Both the position numbers and the translations under genes were made by a program. A stretch of DNA of 64,000 bases from Sungkyunkwania multivorans (GTDB lineage Bacteria; Bacteroidota; Bacteroidia; Flavobacteriales; Flavobacteriaceae). The stretch spans positions 930,001 through 994,000 of the forward strand of contig NZ_JBHTJH010000017.1 in NCBI RefSeq assembly GCF_042675645.1. Reading direction: 5' to 3'. Of this stretch, positions 9,359 to 19,151 are shown in pieces. The first letter of the stretch is position 1; each line of letters begins with the position of its first letter. The notes beneath the pieces were generated by a model. It was not told where the DNA came from. It saw only the letters and a program-made list of their open reading frames with translations, and searched no databases.

Positions 9359-9389
9359 GAAAGGTGTTGATCTAAGACCAACACCTTTC
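9359..9389 (-). terminator. Terminator hairpin downstream of dodecin gene
   Basis: GAAAGGTGTTG (9359-9369) pairs perfectly with CAACACCTTTC (9379-9389). Read on the minus strand it is followed by TTGTTATAT, only moderately T-rich. It separates the dodecin gene from the DUF255 gene. Confidence 0.7.
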
Positions 9390-9421
9390 TTCAAAAGGTA
9401 ATGTTAAATAACACTTAAAAA

Positions 9422-9622
9422 TTATTTTACTTCAAAAGTAACTTTAAGATTTACACGAAATTCAGTTACTTCATCGCCACTTACGATGACACTTTGATCT
9501 TGGACATACGCAGAGCGGATATTCTTTACTGATTTTGATGCCTGCTTTACCGCTTTTGCGGTTGCATCTTCCCAGCTTTTCTCAGAGTTGGATAATATTT
9601 CTATAACCTTTAAGACTGCCAT
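9422..9622 (-). CDS. Dodecin family flavin-binding protein
   Basis: A 66-residue protein that matches dodecin in length and pattern: IEILSNSEKSWEDATAKAV with the flavin-stacking Trp, then a beta strand VKNIRSAYVQDQSVIV and C-terminal FRVNLKVTFEV. Dodecins form hollow dodecamers that store or buffer riboflavin/FMN. It stands alone between two hairpin- or spacer-separated neighbours. Confidence 0.88.
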   Translation of the reverse strand: MAVLKVIEILSNSEKSWEDATAKAVKQASKSVKNIRSAYVQDQSVIVSGDEVTEFRVNLKVTFEVK

Positions 9623-9722
9623 GATGAGTGATTATTTAGTTAAAAATGATTGCATTGTAAAAATAAGTAAATTCTTTCATTTATTAAAATGTATTCACTT
9701 GAATCATAAATACATACGTAAA

Positions 9723-10625
9723 TCATCCATTGATGGCCTCCACATGCTGTACTTTTCCGTTCAGCATTTCCTTAAGCATATTTTCGATACCATTCTTCAG
9801 CGTAAAAGTTGAAGAAGGACATCCACTGCAAGCACCTTGAAGAATCACCTTTACCGTCTTACTGTCGTGATCATAGGATTGAAATTGGATGTTCCCACCA
9901 TCTGAAGCGACCGCTGGTTTCACATATTCTTCCAAAATATTTACAATCTCCTTGGAGGTATCGTCCAATGCATCAAACTCCTGCTGTTTGGCTTCTTGGG
10001 CTGCTGTCGTGTTCATCTTGGCACCAGCTACGATGATCTCCTTTCCCTCTTCGATATAGTTTCTTATAAACTCTCTGAGTTCGAGGGTAATTTCGTTCCA
10101 GTCCGCCATATCATATTTGGATATAGAAACATAATTCTCATCGATAAATATCTCCTTCACAAATGGAAAGCGGAAGAGCTCCATCGCCATTGGAGCTTCT
10201 TTTGCATCATCTATATTCTTAAACTCGGCCGGGATTGTCACGAGCCGTTTGTTTGCTACAAATTTCATCACAGACGGATTGGGGGTGCTCTCTGCATAGA
10301 CCGTCACCGCAACTTTCTTTTTAGGCGCGTCCTCTGTAATGACAGTACCACCTGTATTTAAGAAGTTTTCTATCTGTGAAGCAACTTCTTCTTGCACTTC
10401 TGGCCATTCTACAATGTTAAAACGTTCTACTGCCACAAAATTTCCTGATAGAAATACCGTTTTAACAAATGGCAGATAGAATAGCTGCTGCGCAAGTGGC
10501 GAGCTCTTGGCCTCATCAATGTTCTTGAATTCAAAGCTTTGATGCTGAGTTAAGAATTCGTTTGCTTCAAATTTTATAATAGCTGGATTGCTAGTTTGCT
10601 GTGTGTTTATCGTATATTTTTTCAT
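9723..10625 (-). CDS. Nfu-type Fe-S cluster carrier with two N-terminal Nfu domains
   Basis: A 300-residue protein with two tandem Nfu_N repeats (about 5-90, starting NTQQTSNPAIIKFEANEFL, and about 100-190, starting AESTPNPSVMKFVANKRL) and a C-terminal NifU-like domain with the cluster-binding GACSGCPSS. It delivers [4Fe-4S] clusters to client proteins. Relatives usually have a single N-domain outside this phylum. ATG at 10625 (MKKYTINTQ) is chosen over 10655 because a -7 element, TATTTTTG at 10651-10644, would otherwise lie inside the gene. Confidence 0.9.
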   Translation of the reverse strand: MKKYTINTQQTSNPAIIKFEANEFLTQHQSFEFKNIDEAKSSPLAQQLFYLPFVKTVFLSGNFVAVERFNIVEWPEVQEEVASQIENFLNTGGTVITEDAPKKKVAVTVYAESTPNPSVMKFVANKRLVTIPAEFKNIDDAKEAPMAMELFRFPFVKEIFIDENYVSISKYDMADWNEITLELREFIRNYIEEGKEIIVAGAKMNTTAAQEAKQQEFDALDDTSKEIVNILEEYVKPAVASDGGNIQFQSYDHDSKTVKVILQGACSGCPSSTFTLKNGIENMLKEMLNGKVQHVEAING

Positions 10626-10772
10626 AGCGGACGATCTTTGTTGCAAAAATAACAAATCAATGCAAGCTGTGTATTATATTTACGACAGTTTAATAATTAC
10701 AAACTAACGAATAAGCCTCATAGATTATCCAGATTATACTGAAAGAGTGCATGGCTTTTTTAAATTTAATGA

Positions 10773-11771
10773 ATGAAGTATAAATATTGTCACCTCGTCA
10801 TCTTTCTGTTTGTCTCAAGTTTCCTAAAGGCTCAAGAAGGAATCCCTGTTTATTTAGATTATTTATCAGACAACTATTATCTGGTTTTTCCTTCCATGGC
10901 AGGGGCGGGATATGGTGGAAAAGCAAGATTGACGGCAAGGCAACAGTGGTTCGATCAACAAGAGGCGCCTAATTTACAAACGGTCAATGCGCACGCAAGA
11001 GTAGGGCAGCAATCTGGTATTGGAGGTATTGTTTTCAGGGATCAAAATGGCTACCATTCACAAACCGGTGTTCAGCTTACCTATGCACATCATCTAAATT
11101 TCTGGAGAGGCAATGATAAAGAGGTGAATCAGTTATCCTTTGGGCTTAGCTTGGGAGTGATCCAAGCATCGCTGGACGAGACTAATTTCGATCCTAGAGA
11201 TTTTGATCCGCTTATCGCCGGGATCAAGCAGAGTACCTCTTATTTTAATGTAGACTTCGGATTTTCCTATCATTTATTAAATCTCTACGCGCATTTCGCA
11301 GTTAAAAATCTGTTGTTTGCAAATCGAAACATCAATAGCGAAATAGAGTCGAACAATCAGCGTAACTATTTGTTGGCAGGTGGATATGTGTTTGAGGGCA
11401 AAAGAGGCTGGTCATACGAGCCATCTTTACTTTTCCAGTGGTATGAGTTTACTGGACAAGGGTCAATTGACATTAACGGTAAGGTTTACAAAGATCTAGA
11501 ACAAGCTACCATTTGGGGAGGACTTTCTTATAGAAACAGTTTTGATGGGGCTCAGTTTGTCGATGGCGTTGGGGTTGGTGAGCAGCGACTGCAATTGATC
11601 TCTCCAATTATAGGATTCAATAAGAATAATTGGATGTTTGCGTATACCTATTCGTATCAAATAGGCGACATCACCTTCGATTCAGGAGGTTTTCACCAAA
11701 TTACTCTAGGCTTTAACTTCTTAGAGAGTCAAAAGCCTTATGATTGTAAATGTCCTTCGGTAAACTATTAG
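10773..11771 (+). CDS. Type IX secretion system membrane protein, PorP/SprF family
   Basis: A 332-residue outer membrane beta-barrel protein with a signal peptide to about residue 20 (FLKAQ) and the typical start of the mature part (YLDYLSDNYYLVFPSMAGAG). PorP/SprF proteins belong to the type IX secretion and gliding machinery, and many paralogues per genome pair with specific secreted adhesins. No large secreted partner is adjacent here, so it is probably a stand-alone paralogue. It ends in a strong bidirectional terminator. Confidence 0.85.
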   Translation: MKYKYCHLVIFLFVSSFLKAQEGIPVYLDYLSDNYYLVFPSMAGAGYGGKARLTARQQWFDQQEAPNLQTVNAHARVGQQSGIGGIVFRDQNGYHSQTGVQLTYAHHLNFWRGNDKEVNQLSFGLSLGVIQASLDETNFDPRDFDPLIAGIKQSTSYFNVDFGFSYHLLNLYAHFAVKNLLFANRNINSEIESNNQRNYLLAGGYVFEGKRGWSYEPSLLFQWYEFTGQGSIDINGKVYKDLEQATIWGGLSYRNSFDGAQFVDGVGVGEQRLQLISPIIGFNKNNWMFAYTYSYQIGDITFDSGGFHQITLGFNFLESQKPYDCKCPSVNY

Positions 11772-11806
11772 CCTGTCGCAATAATAGATAAACATACAAG
11801 ATAGAG

Positions 11807-11845
11807 AAAGCCCCTGATAGCAAAGGATATCAGGGGCTTTTTCAA
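11807..11845. terminator. Bidirectional terminator between PorP/SprF and the vWA gene
   Basis: AAAGCCCCTGATA (11807-11819) pairs with TATCAGGGGCTTT (11828-11840) across an 8-base loop, with T runs on both strands. It serves the convergent genes on both sides. Confidence 0.88.
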
Positions 11846-11862
11846 TTCAAAAAATCAACCAC

Positions 11863-13053
11863 CTACCAACTATAATTTTTGCGTTTCGCCTGCTTCTTGA
11901 TCGCTTGGATCATTACGGCCTCTAAGTTATCTTTGCTTTCTTCTTTTTGCTTAGTGGCAATATATTGCTTGCGCATGGTGTTCAGCGATTGTATCTCTCC
12001 CTGTATCTTCGCTCTTTCGACTCGTTTCTCTTCGATATAGCTCTTTATTTCCTTTTCGGATTTACCCTTTAACTCCTTTGGAAGGTCTTTTTCTTTCAGG
12101 TCAGCGATTGCGATCTCTTTGTCAGCAATGGCATCTACAAGATCCCAATTACTGTTATTATAAAGTCGAGAACTTTTGCTTACTGCCCTTTTCACTGCTA
12201 CTTCTTCGTTCATAGATGCAGCGTTGGTGTCCTGAGCGGATTGTAGCTCCATTTTGGCAATCCCTCGCGAGCCATACGCGATATAGGTCTTGTTCAATCG
12301 ACTGTTGAGTTTTAGTATTACTGCATCATATGGTGTTACCACATGCACGATGGCACGATTGTGGTTGATGGTCATATAATCCCCATCGCCACGGATGGCA
12401 CCGTCTTGCCACATTCCCGAGATTCCCTGATCGTAGTCTCCGCAGAAAATGGTATTGACAACAACGTCCTTTTCTTTGGCATCTGCAATAGCATCTCTAT
12501 AATCCACATTTCCTTGAGTGAAGGGCTCATTTCCGGCTATGAACAATAGTTTTAGGTCATCTCGGTCATTACCCCAATCCAATTGCTTTAAAGAGGTTTC
12601 TATCACTTCTCCACAGAACTCATTGCCTCCGTTGGTCGTTAATGAAAATAGCTTTTCCGAAATTTCGTCAAGATCGTTGCTAAACCCAAGAACTTGTCTT
12701 ATATACCCTTCTCTGGCAGGCAGATTATCATTTCCATACTCGTAGAGTGCTATTTGTAGATTGGGTCTATCATTGCCACATTTGGCGTACGAAAGTTCAT
12801 TGACGATCTCCCAGAGTTGCGCCTTCGCCTGATTGATAAGGCCATCCATGCTATTGCTGGTATCCAAAAGTAAGGCTACCTTAATAAAATGTTTATTGGT
12901 TTTAGGGCCATGAAGATTCTTAAGCGCTTCTTGATTGGAGGCATTTTCCACAAAGTCAATTTCTTTTGATCTGTCGTTGTTTTTGCATGCCATGAGCGAA
13001 CTACATAGCAAGAACATGCTCCACATGACCAGGATGTTTTTTAGATTTTTCAT
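11863..13053 (-). CDS. von Willebrand factor A domain lipoprotein
   Basis: A 396-residue protein with a lipobox LMAC23, so probably lipid-anchored. Residues about 57-240 form a vWA domain with the metal-ion-dependent adhesion motif D64-TSNS. The C-terminal third (about 300-390) is Lys/Glu rich and predicted helical or coiled coil. It may mediate metal-dependent protein contacts at the envelope; no enzymatic function can be assigned. It is divergent from the sensor kinase gene across a 328-base gap. Confidence 0.8.
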   Translation of the reverse strand: MKNLKNILVMWSMFLLCSSLMACKNNDRSKEIDFVENASNQEALKNLHGPKTNKHFIKVALLLDTSNSMDGLINQAKAQLWEIVNELSYAKCGNDRPNLQIALYEYGNDNLPAREGYIRQVLGFSNDLDEISEKLFSLTTNGGNEFCGEVIETSLKQLDWGNDRDDLKLLFIAGNEPFTQGNVDYRDAIADAKEKDVVVNTIFCGDYDQGISGMWQDGAIRGDGDYMTINHNRAIVHVVTPYDAVILKLNSRLNKTYIAYGSRGIAKMELQSAQDTNAASMNEEVAVKRAVSKSSRLYNNSNWDLVDAIADKEIAIADLKEKDLPKELKGKSEKEIKSYIEEKRVERAKIQGEIQSLNTMRKQYIATKQKEESKDNLEAVMIQAIKKQAKRKNYSW

Positions 13054-13381
13054 GATGAATTATTTTAAATAAAGGGTTCTTTATTGAATTTTGAATAAAA
13101 GTATGAGGAAGATATTTCAAGAAAAATCATGAATGAGGGAAGTGTACCTTTCGATACGTAAACAAAAAGGATGAGCTAGCGAACGCCATTTTTCCGCCTA
13201 TAAAAACGCATATATAGGAAATCTATGATTTTATAAGATCGCTGAAAGTACGTAAGTTTACTCGATAATCGAGATTTGAATGCTCTGAGGCTTGTGTTGA
13301 AATCAAAATGTTTGTACCAATAATTGTCTCATGGGCTGTTCCCGACGTAGTTTATCATAATTCTATAGTAGTTTATATAGT
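13054..13381. other. 328-base divergent intergenic region with a 13-base palindrome
   Basis: No gene is visible. It holds the perfect inverted repeat CTCGAT-A-ATCGAG at 13261-13273 and AATCATGAAT at 13125-13134, a 9-of-10 match to the palindrome found in the bacteriocin region and sharing TCATGAATGAGGG with the copy at 21563. No clear TTG-N20-TAnnTTTG promoter was found for either flanking gene. Confidence 0.5.
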
Positions 13382-15607
13382 GTGAATAATTTTAGACACA
13401 TACTAGTTTTGCTTGCTTTGCTGGGATCTATTACCCTTACAGCACAGGAATACCGAAACCAAACGCCAAAAGAATTTATATTGGAGGGAACGGTAAAGGT
13501 CAAAGAGAATAGAGACCCTATTCCGGATGCAGAGGTTCGTGTTGGAGGTGTTAGAACAGTTAGGACCAATGCCTTGGGGGAATTTCAGATAAGGGCAAGA
13601 ATTGGAGATGAGCTTGAGGTAAGTCATCCAGCATTTGAGACGGTCTTCTATACCTTAAATACCGAAGAAGATGTGGACGTGTTGGTAGAGGGATTTGACG
13701 ATGCAAATGATGTTGCTTCTTTTAAAAGAGGGACAAGAAGCAAGCGAGAGGGGACTTCGCTTACGCATCAGCAATTTATAGACTCGGCGCAGCGATATGA
13801 AAAAAAGAATATCGATAAGAGTATCGCATTTGTTGAGAATTCGATCAAGGCATTAGGAAAACGACCCGATAGGATCAAAGCAGGCTTATCTTATGAGACG
13901 CTTGGAAATATCTATGCGCATTGGGCACAGTTCGACCTTGCGGTAAACAGCTATAAAAATTCGTTACGATATACCGATAAGGCCTCGGTAAGATTGAGAT
14001 TGGCAAATGCCTTGCTCAACAACAATGAGTTGGAGGCTGCGGAAGAAACATTTAAAGAGATCCTCTCAAAAACTAGACAGGTACCTTATGAAAAGATTGC
14101 TGCCTATGAAGGCCTTGGGGATGTTAAGATGGCTGCTGCCAGCTATCCTGAAGCTATAGACAATTATAACAAAGGATTGGAATTGGCCAATAAGAACCTG
14201 ATCACTCCAAAGATCACCGATCTAAATTCTAAACTGGCGGAGGCCTATGCCGCAAGTGGAAATCTACCAGAGGCCAAGGGATATTTTGACAACTCCTTGA
14301 ATTTGGCTAGCAGCCAAAGTCCACAGCGTTCATTGGAAGAAAAGGATAAGGTCGCCGATTTTTATGGACGAAATAATCTCTATGACGAGGAGATCGAGCT
14401 GCGCAAACAAGCGCTAGAACAAGTAGAGGATGTCGAAGGGGAGCAACATACATTTTCTGTGTCACCAACGGTTTCCGATTCTGTGACCACTCAAGCACTT
14501 AACTATAAGATCGGAAGTGCACTGCTGCTTCAGGAAAAAACCGAAGAAGCCATTCCATATCTGCAACGAAGTATCTCTGAAGCCGACAAGAAAGAAGATC
14601 TGATCGTGCAAAAGGATGCGACCAGAAAACTGTCAGAGGCATTCAAATATCAGGGAGATTTTGCCAAAGCACTAGAGAGTTATCAAAGTTATGTAGATCT
14701 AGTAGATCGCATCTATCTCAAAAAAGAGCAACAGATCTCGCAGGCAGCGAGATTTAGTCGGGATATCACAAACAAACAGAATCGCATCACCAGCTTAGAG
14801 AAGGACATTGCGCTCTCTGAGAGTCGAATGGATCTTATCTCCACGGAACAAGCATTAATATCCGAGAGCAATAAACGGCAGCAATTGATCATCTATGGTC
14901 TGGGCATTGGACTGGTATTGTTGGCGATCACGCTGTTTTTTATGAATAGAAGTATCAGGCAGCAGAAATTGGCGAATAATTTGCTCGCGCTTAGGTCGCT
15001 CCGTTCTCAAATGAATCCACACTTTATATTCAATGCGCTCAATTCGGTAAACAATTATATCGCCATGAATGATGAGCGCAATGCAAATCGCTATCTTTCA
15101 GAGTTTTCGGTATTGATGCGATCGGTTCTGGAAAATTCAGAAGAAGATTTTATCCCCCTTTCAAAAGAGATAGAGTTGTTACGACTCTATACCAAGTTGG
15201 AGCATGCGCGCTTTAAAGACAAGTTTGATTATGAGATCAAAGTGGACGAATCGTTGATGGTAGAGGAATTCGAGATCCCTCCAATGTTGCTGCAGCCTTA
15301 TATAGAGAATGCCGTTTGGCATGGATTGCGATACAAAGAAAGCAAAGGACATCTATTGGTTCATTTTAAACAGGTAGACGATCAGCAGATGAAGATCATC
15401 ATAGAAGACGATGGAATTGGCAGAAAACGATCTGCCGAGTTAAAGACAAAACATCAGCAGCAACAGAAATCCAAGGGGATGGGCAATATAAAAAAGCGTA
15501 TAGCCATTCTCAACGATATGTATAAGGATAAGGTAGACGTCTTTTTGACGGATGTAGAGGCATCGGGAGAAGGTACACGGGTAGAATTGACATTAAAGAA
15601 GGATTAG
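13382..15607 (+). CDS. LytS-type sensor histidine kinase with TPR sensor region
   Basis: A 741-residue kinase starting at GTG. A signal peptide (to about 21) leads to a carboxypeptidase-regulatory-like beta domain (about 30-90), periplasmic TPR repeats (about 125-450), one membrane helix (about 500-522), and a His_kinase domain with QMNPHFIFNALNSV, where His547 is the phosphorylation site, then an HATPase domain with QPYIENAVWHG and DDGIGR. It pairs with the LytTR response regulator 13 bases downstream. The signal sensed is unknown; TPRs suggest a protein or peptide ligand. Confidence 0.9.
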   Translation: MNNFRHILVLLALLGSITLTAQEYRNQTPKEFILEGTVKVKENRDPIPDAEVRVGGVRTVRTNALGEFQIRARIGDELEVSHPAFETVFYTLNTEEDVDVLVEGFDDANDVASFKRGTRSKREGTSLTHQQFIDSAQRYEKKNIDKSIAFVENSIKALGKRPDRIKAGLSYETLGNIYAHWAQFDLAVNSYKNSLRYTDKASVRLRLANALLNNNELEAAEETFKEILSKTRQVPYEKIAAYEGLGDVKMAAASYPEAIDNYNKGLELANKNLITPKITDLNSKLAEAYAASGNLPEAKGYFDNSLNLASSQSPQRSLEEKDKVADFYGRNNLYDEEIELRKQALEQVEDVEGEQHTFSVSPTVSDSVTTQALNYKIGSALLLQEKTEEAIPYLQRSISEADKKEDLIVQKDATRKLSEAFKYQGDFAKALESYQSYVDLVDRIYLKKEQQISQAARFSRDITNKQNRITSLEKDIALSESRMDLISTEQALISESNKRQQLIIYGLGIGLVLLAITLFFMNRSIRQQKLANNLLALRSLRSQMNPHFIFNALNSVNNYIAMNDERNANRYLSEFSVLMRSVLENSEEDFIPLSKEIELLRLYTKLEHARFKDKFDYEIKVDESLMVEEFEIPPMLLQPYIENAVWHGLRYKESKGHLLVHFKQVDDQQMKIIIEDDGIGRKRSAELKTKHQQQQKSKGMGNIKKRIAILNDMYKDKVDVFLTDVEASGEGTRVELTLKKD

Positions 15608-15620
15608 ATAAACATATAAT

Positions 15621-16355
15621 ATGGAATTGAAGGCTATCATAGTTGAAGACGAGGAGATCAGCAGACAAATTCTGACCAATTATCTTCAGAAGTATTGCCC
15701 CAAGGTGGAATTGCTGGGGGAAGCAAGAAATATCGATGAAGCGATGATTTTGATCAGAAACAATGATCTCGATCTTGTTTTTTTGGATGTCGAAATGCCA
15801 TTTGGCAGTGGTTTTGACCTCCTTGAAAAGTTGAATGATAGAACCTTTGAGACCGTCTTTGTCACCGCCTATGATCACTACGCGATCGATGCTCTCAACA
15901 ATCACGCATCGTACTACCTGCTCAAACCAATTGCCATCGACGAATTGATCAAGGCAGTGGATCACGTAACGGCGATAAAAGTGAAGGAGAACGCACTTCA
16001 AGATAAGATATTGACTCCAAGCTTAAGCGAGTATGGAGGAAAGATCACCATTCCCACACAAGAAGGATTTGAAGTGCTCTCTGTCGAAGACATCACCTTT
16101 TGTAAGGCAGATGATAACTATACAGAACTATTTCTTTCATCAGGGAAAAAGATCTTGGTGAGCAAAACGTTAAAATATTTTGAAGAGGCTTTGTCTCAAT
16201 ACCCCTTTGCAAGAGTACACAAGTCGTTTTTGGTCAACGTGAATGCTGTGGTAAAATATAAAAAGGGCAAGGGCGGAAGTGTCGTATTGGACAATGGAAA
16301 GGAGATCATGGTAAGCGCCTCCAAAAAGAAAGAACTACTCTCATATTTTCAATAA
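15621..16355 (+). CDS. LytTR family response regulator
   Basis: A 244-residue regulator: receiver domain (1-120) with acidic pocket E9-D10, phospho-acceptor Asp56 in FLDVEMP and Lys in LLKPI, then a LytTR DNA-binding domain (about 140-240). It is the partner of the upstream kinase. LytTR proteins usually bind pairs of 9-base direct repeats about 21 bases apart. The stop codon overlaps the next gene's ATG by one base (TAATG), so the carbonic anhydrase-like gene is translationally coupled. Confidence 0.92.
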   Translation: MELKAIIVEDEEISRQILTNYLQKYCPKVELLGEARNIDEAMILIRNNDLDLVFLDVEMPFGSGFDLLEKLNDRTFETVFVTAYDHYAIDALNNHASYYLLKPIAIDELIKAVDHVTAIKVKENALQDKILTPSLSEYGGKITIPTQEGFEVLSVEDITFCKADDNYTELFLSSGKKILVSKTLKYFEEALSQYPFARVHKSFLVNVNAVVKYKKGKGGSVVLDNGKEIMVSASKKKELLSYFQ

Positions 16356-16867
16356 TGATCATAAAAGAAATAAACGGCAAACATCCAGAATTCGGGGCAG
16401 ATTGCTTCATTGCTGAAAATGCTACGATCGTAGGCGATGTAAAAATGGGCGATCATTGTAGCGTATGGTTCAATGCGGTGATCCGCGGGGATGTGCATTA
16501 CATAAAGATGGGGAATAAGGTCAACGTCCAGGATGGAGCTATCATTCATGCCACCTACCAAAAATCGCCTACGAATATTGGAAATAATGTCTCTATTGGG
16601 CATAATGCCATCGTTCACGGCTGTACCATAAAAGATAATGTCTTGATCGGGATGGGAAGTATTGTTATGGATGATTGTATTGTGGAAAGCAATAGCATCA
16701 TCGCTGCGGGGGCTGTTGTTACTCAAAACACGATCGTTGAGGCGGGAAGTATCTATGCGGGTATTCCAGCCAAAAAGGTAAAGAACATAAGTCAAGAACT
16801 TATTGCTGGAGAGATAGATCGTATCGCTAACAATTATGTCAAATATTCCGGTTGGTTTAAAGAATGA
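16355..16867 (+). CDS. Gamma carbonic anhydrase family protein (left-handed beta helix)
   Basis: A 170-residue hexapeptide-repeat protein resembling YrdA/CaiE and gamma carbonic anhydrases. The zinc histidines are present (GAIIHAT, IGHNAIVHGC). Members form trimers with a metal at subunit interfaces; some hydrate CO2, others lack activity, so the reaction is not certain. It overlaps the response regulator gene by one base. Confidence 0.88.
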   Translation: MIIKEINGKHPEFGADCFIAENATIVGDVKMGDHCSVWFNAVIRGDVHYIKMGNKVNVQDGAIIHATYQKSPTNIGNNVSIGHNAIVHGCTIKDNVLIGMGSIVMDDCIVESNSIIAAGAVVTQNTIVEAGSIYAGIPAKKVKNISQELIAGEIDRIANNYVKYSGWFKE

Positions 16868-16891
16868 TATTAGAAAGAGATAAAATGAAAG

Positions 16892-16933
16892 AAAGGCCTA
16901 ACCCAATGAATATTCAGAGGGATAGGCCTTTTT
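16892..16933. terminator. Bidirectional terminator between carbonic anhydrase-like gene and the bacteriocin exporter
   Basis: AAAGGCCTA (16892-16900) pairs with TAGGCCTTT (16923-16931), with an inner CCC/GGG extension after one mismatch and T runs on both sides. It ends both the plus-strand LytS operon and the minus-strand bacteriocin operon. Confidence 0.8.
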
Positions 16934-16964
16934 ATAGTTGAAAGGTTTATAGTTGGCCTTTTGT

Positions 16965-19151
16965 TTATGCACTGACGAGCGTGGGTTTTTTGTCGGCATT
17001 TAATTCCTGCCAGAATTCACTGTAGAAGTTATGGGTCAGCAACAACTCTTTATGACCGCCACCATGCGCAACTTTCCCATCTTCTAGTACATATATCCTG
17101 TCTGCAAAGTTTTTAAGCGTATGCAGGCGATGGGATATCAGGATAACGGTAAGCTCGTCCTTTAGTCTTTCGAGGAGTCGTAAGGTAAATTTTTCGGTGT
17201 TTCTATCCATGGCGGCGGTAGCCTCATCCAGAATTAACAGCTGTGGCCTTTTGTAAAGTACTCTGGCCAATGCCACCACCTGTCGTTGGCCTCCGGAAAG
17301 ATTGATGCCTTCCTCACCAACGATGGTACCTAGCCCTTGTGGAAATTGGGAAAAGAACGGCTCAAAACCATGTTGCTGTACAAATTTGACAACATTCTCA
17401 ACACTATCTTCGGTCCCCATTAAAATATTGTCCAAAACCGTACCGTTGAACAAGTGTATGTCTTGAGAAACGACTCCGATATGGTTTCGCCAGCTTTCCA
17501 TAGCAATACCGTCCAAGTCCATTTTTCCATTTACGATGATATTTCCACTTTCTTTTTGGTAGAACTTTTGCAGTAGTTGCCCTAAGGTGCTTTTACCACT
17601 TCCACTTTCACCTACAATAGCCACACATTCCCCTTTATGAACCTTCATATTTACACCTTTTAGCAGTCGACTACGACCTGCGAAACGAAAGGTAAGGTCT
17701 GATATTTCTAGAGAATCGAACTTTTCAATATGAGTGCCATCTGTCACCTCTTGTTGCATGGATGCGAACTCGAACATCCGCTGAAAAGCGATTTTGGCTT
17801 CGTTGATAGGGATGGCAACCAGGGCTAAATTGGTGATTGCAGGCATAAGTGTACCGGCCATCCCAAGTACGGCCATGAGCTCTCCCAAACTCATGGCTTG
17901 TTGATATACTTGGTAGCTGCCAAAACCTAAAACAGCAATTAAGAAGAGTACTCCTGCTATTCCAGAGAATAGGGAAAGACGAATTTTAATTTTACCTAAA
18001 TCAAATACCTTCTGTTGAAAATTCCCGTAGATCAATTGGTTGAGTTTTTTGAAGATATTTAGGCCATTGTGATTCTTAATACTGGCTATGCCTTGCATAG
18101 AATTGATGTAGTGACTCTCACTGGATGCATATCCCTGCATGACTTCCTTTTGGGCAGTGATGATCTTACTGTTGAAACCATAGATGATCAAGAAATAGAT
18201 CGGAAGGTTGATTGTTGCGATTAGCCCTATTTTCCATGAATAATAATAAAGAAAAGAAAGCGCCACGATAGCGGATAAAATGTCGATCAATAGATTGCTT
18301 GCCAAGAATTTAATAACACGTTGTATCCTATTGGTATCATTGAGACGTGCCACCAACTCGCCGATCTTTCGAGTGTCGAAAAAGGCTTTGGGTAAGCGCA
18401 ACAGCGAATCATAGAACTTGTCGATGATCCTATTATTGAAATCCTTGCTTTGACGAATTAAGAATAATTCTCTCAGTGTAGAGAATCCAACTCTCGCCAT
18501 AAGCAGGAAAGACAATAACGCCAATCCTGTTAACAATCGCTTCAGGTCGTTTGATGGCAAGATATCATCGATCAGCTTTTGTGAAAAGATGGCCATCGAG
18601 GTTCCCAAAACTGCCATTGTTACACCAATGCCTATACTAATACCTAGAAGTTTGTAATCCTCCTTGAGTAATGTCAAGAACCAGACTTTCTTAGATCTTG
18701 CGATTGCTTTTGCTTTAACAAACTCATCATTTGGAGCTAAGGTCAAACAGGTTCTAGAGACCCAAATGGCCTCTAATTCTTTCGCTGATAATTCGTAGAT
18801 TCCTTTGGCAGGATCACCAATCACAAACTTTCCGTTCTCATACCTGTAGCAAATGATGTAATGTTCTAATCGTTCATCAATCAGTACATGTAAAATAAGA
18901 GGTGTTCTATGGTCGATTATCGCTTGGATGTTTGCCTCGCAACCTTGCGCATCGAAACCCAATTGATTGGCTGCCTGGTATAACCCAAGCAAGGTAGTTC
19001 CCTGTCGATTGGTGCCGCTTAGTTCTCGGAGTTTTTCCAGAGAACCATCTCCTTCATAGTATTTGATCAATGATAAAAGACAAGCTACACCACAGTCGGT
19101 TTGGTCTTGTTGCCTTACAATCGTTTTTGAAATTCTTTTTTTATTTAGCAT
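16965..19151 (-). CDS. C39 peptidase-containing ABC exporter for double-glycine peptides
   Basis: A 728-residue exporter. Residues 1-140 are a C39 cysteine protease: Gln14, Cys20 in QTDCGVAC, His in EHYIICY, and Asp in IGDPAKG form the catalytic set. Then comes a six-helix membrane domain (about 160-460) and an ATPase with GESGSGKST, LSGGQRQ and LILDEATAA. It cuts GG/GA leaders and exports the peptide cores; its likely substrates are the two small peptides upstream in the operon. It overlaps the thioredoxin-like gene by 11 bases. No HlyD adaptor is encoded here, unlike many Gram-negative peptide export loci. Confidence 0.92.
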   Translation of the reverse strand: MLNKKRISKTIVRQQDQTDCGVACLLSLIKYYEGDGSLEKLRELSGTNRQGTTLLGLYQAANQLGFDAQGCEANIQAIIDHRTPLILHVLIDERLEHYIICYRYENGKFVIGDPAKGIYELSAKELEAIWVSRTCLTLAPNDEFVKAKAIARSKKVWFLTLLKEDYKLLGISIGIGVTMAVLGTSMAIFSQKLIDDILPSNDLKRLLTGLALLSFLLMARVGFSTLRELFLIRQSKDFNNRIIDKFYDSLLRLPKAFFDTRKIGELVARLNDTNRIQRVIKFLASNLLIDILSAIVALSFLYYYSWKIGLIATINLPIYFLIIYGFNSKIITAQKEVMQGYASSESHYINSMQGIASIKNHNGLNIFKKLNQLIYGNFQQKVFDLGKIKIRLSLFSGIAGVLFLIAVLGFGSYQVYQQAMSLGELMAVLGMAGTLMPAITNLALVAIPINEAKIAFQRMFEFASMQQEVTDGTHIEKFDSLEISDLTFRFAGRSRLLKGVNMKVHKGECVAIVGESGSGKSTLGQLLQKFYQKESGNIIVNGKMDLDGIAMESWRNHIGVVSQDIHLFNGTVLDNILMGTEDSVENVVKFVQQHGFEPFFSQFPQGLGTIVGEEGINLSGGQRQVVALARVLYKRPQLLILDEATAAMDRNTEKFTLRLLERLKDELTVILISHRLHTLKNFADRIYVLEDGKVAHGGGHKELLLTHNFYSEFWQELNADKKPTLVSA

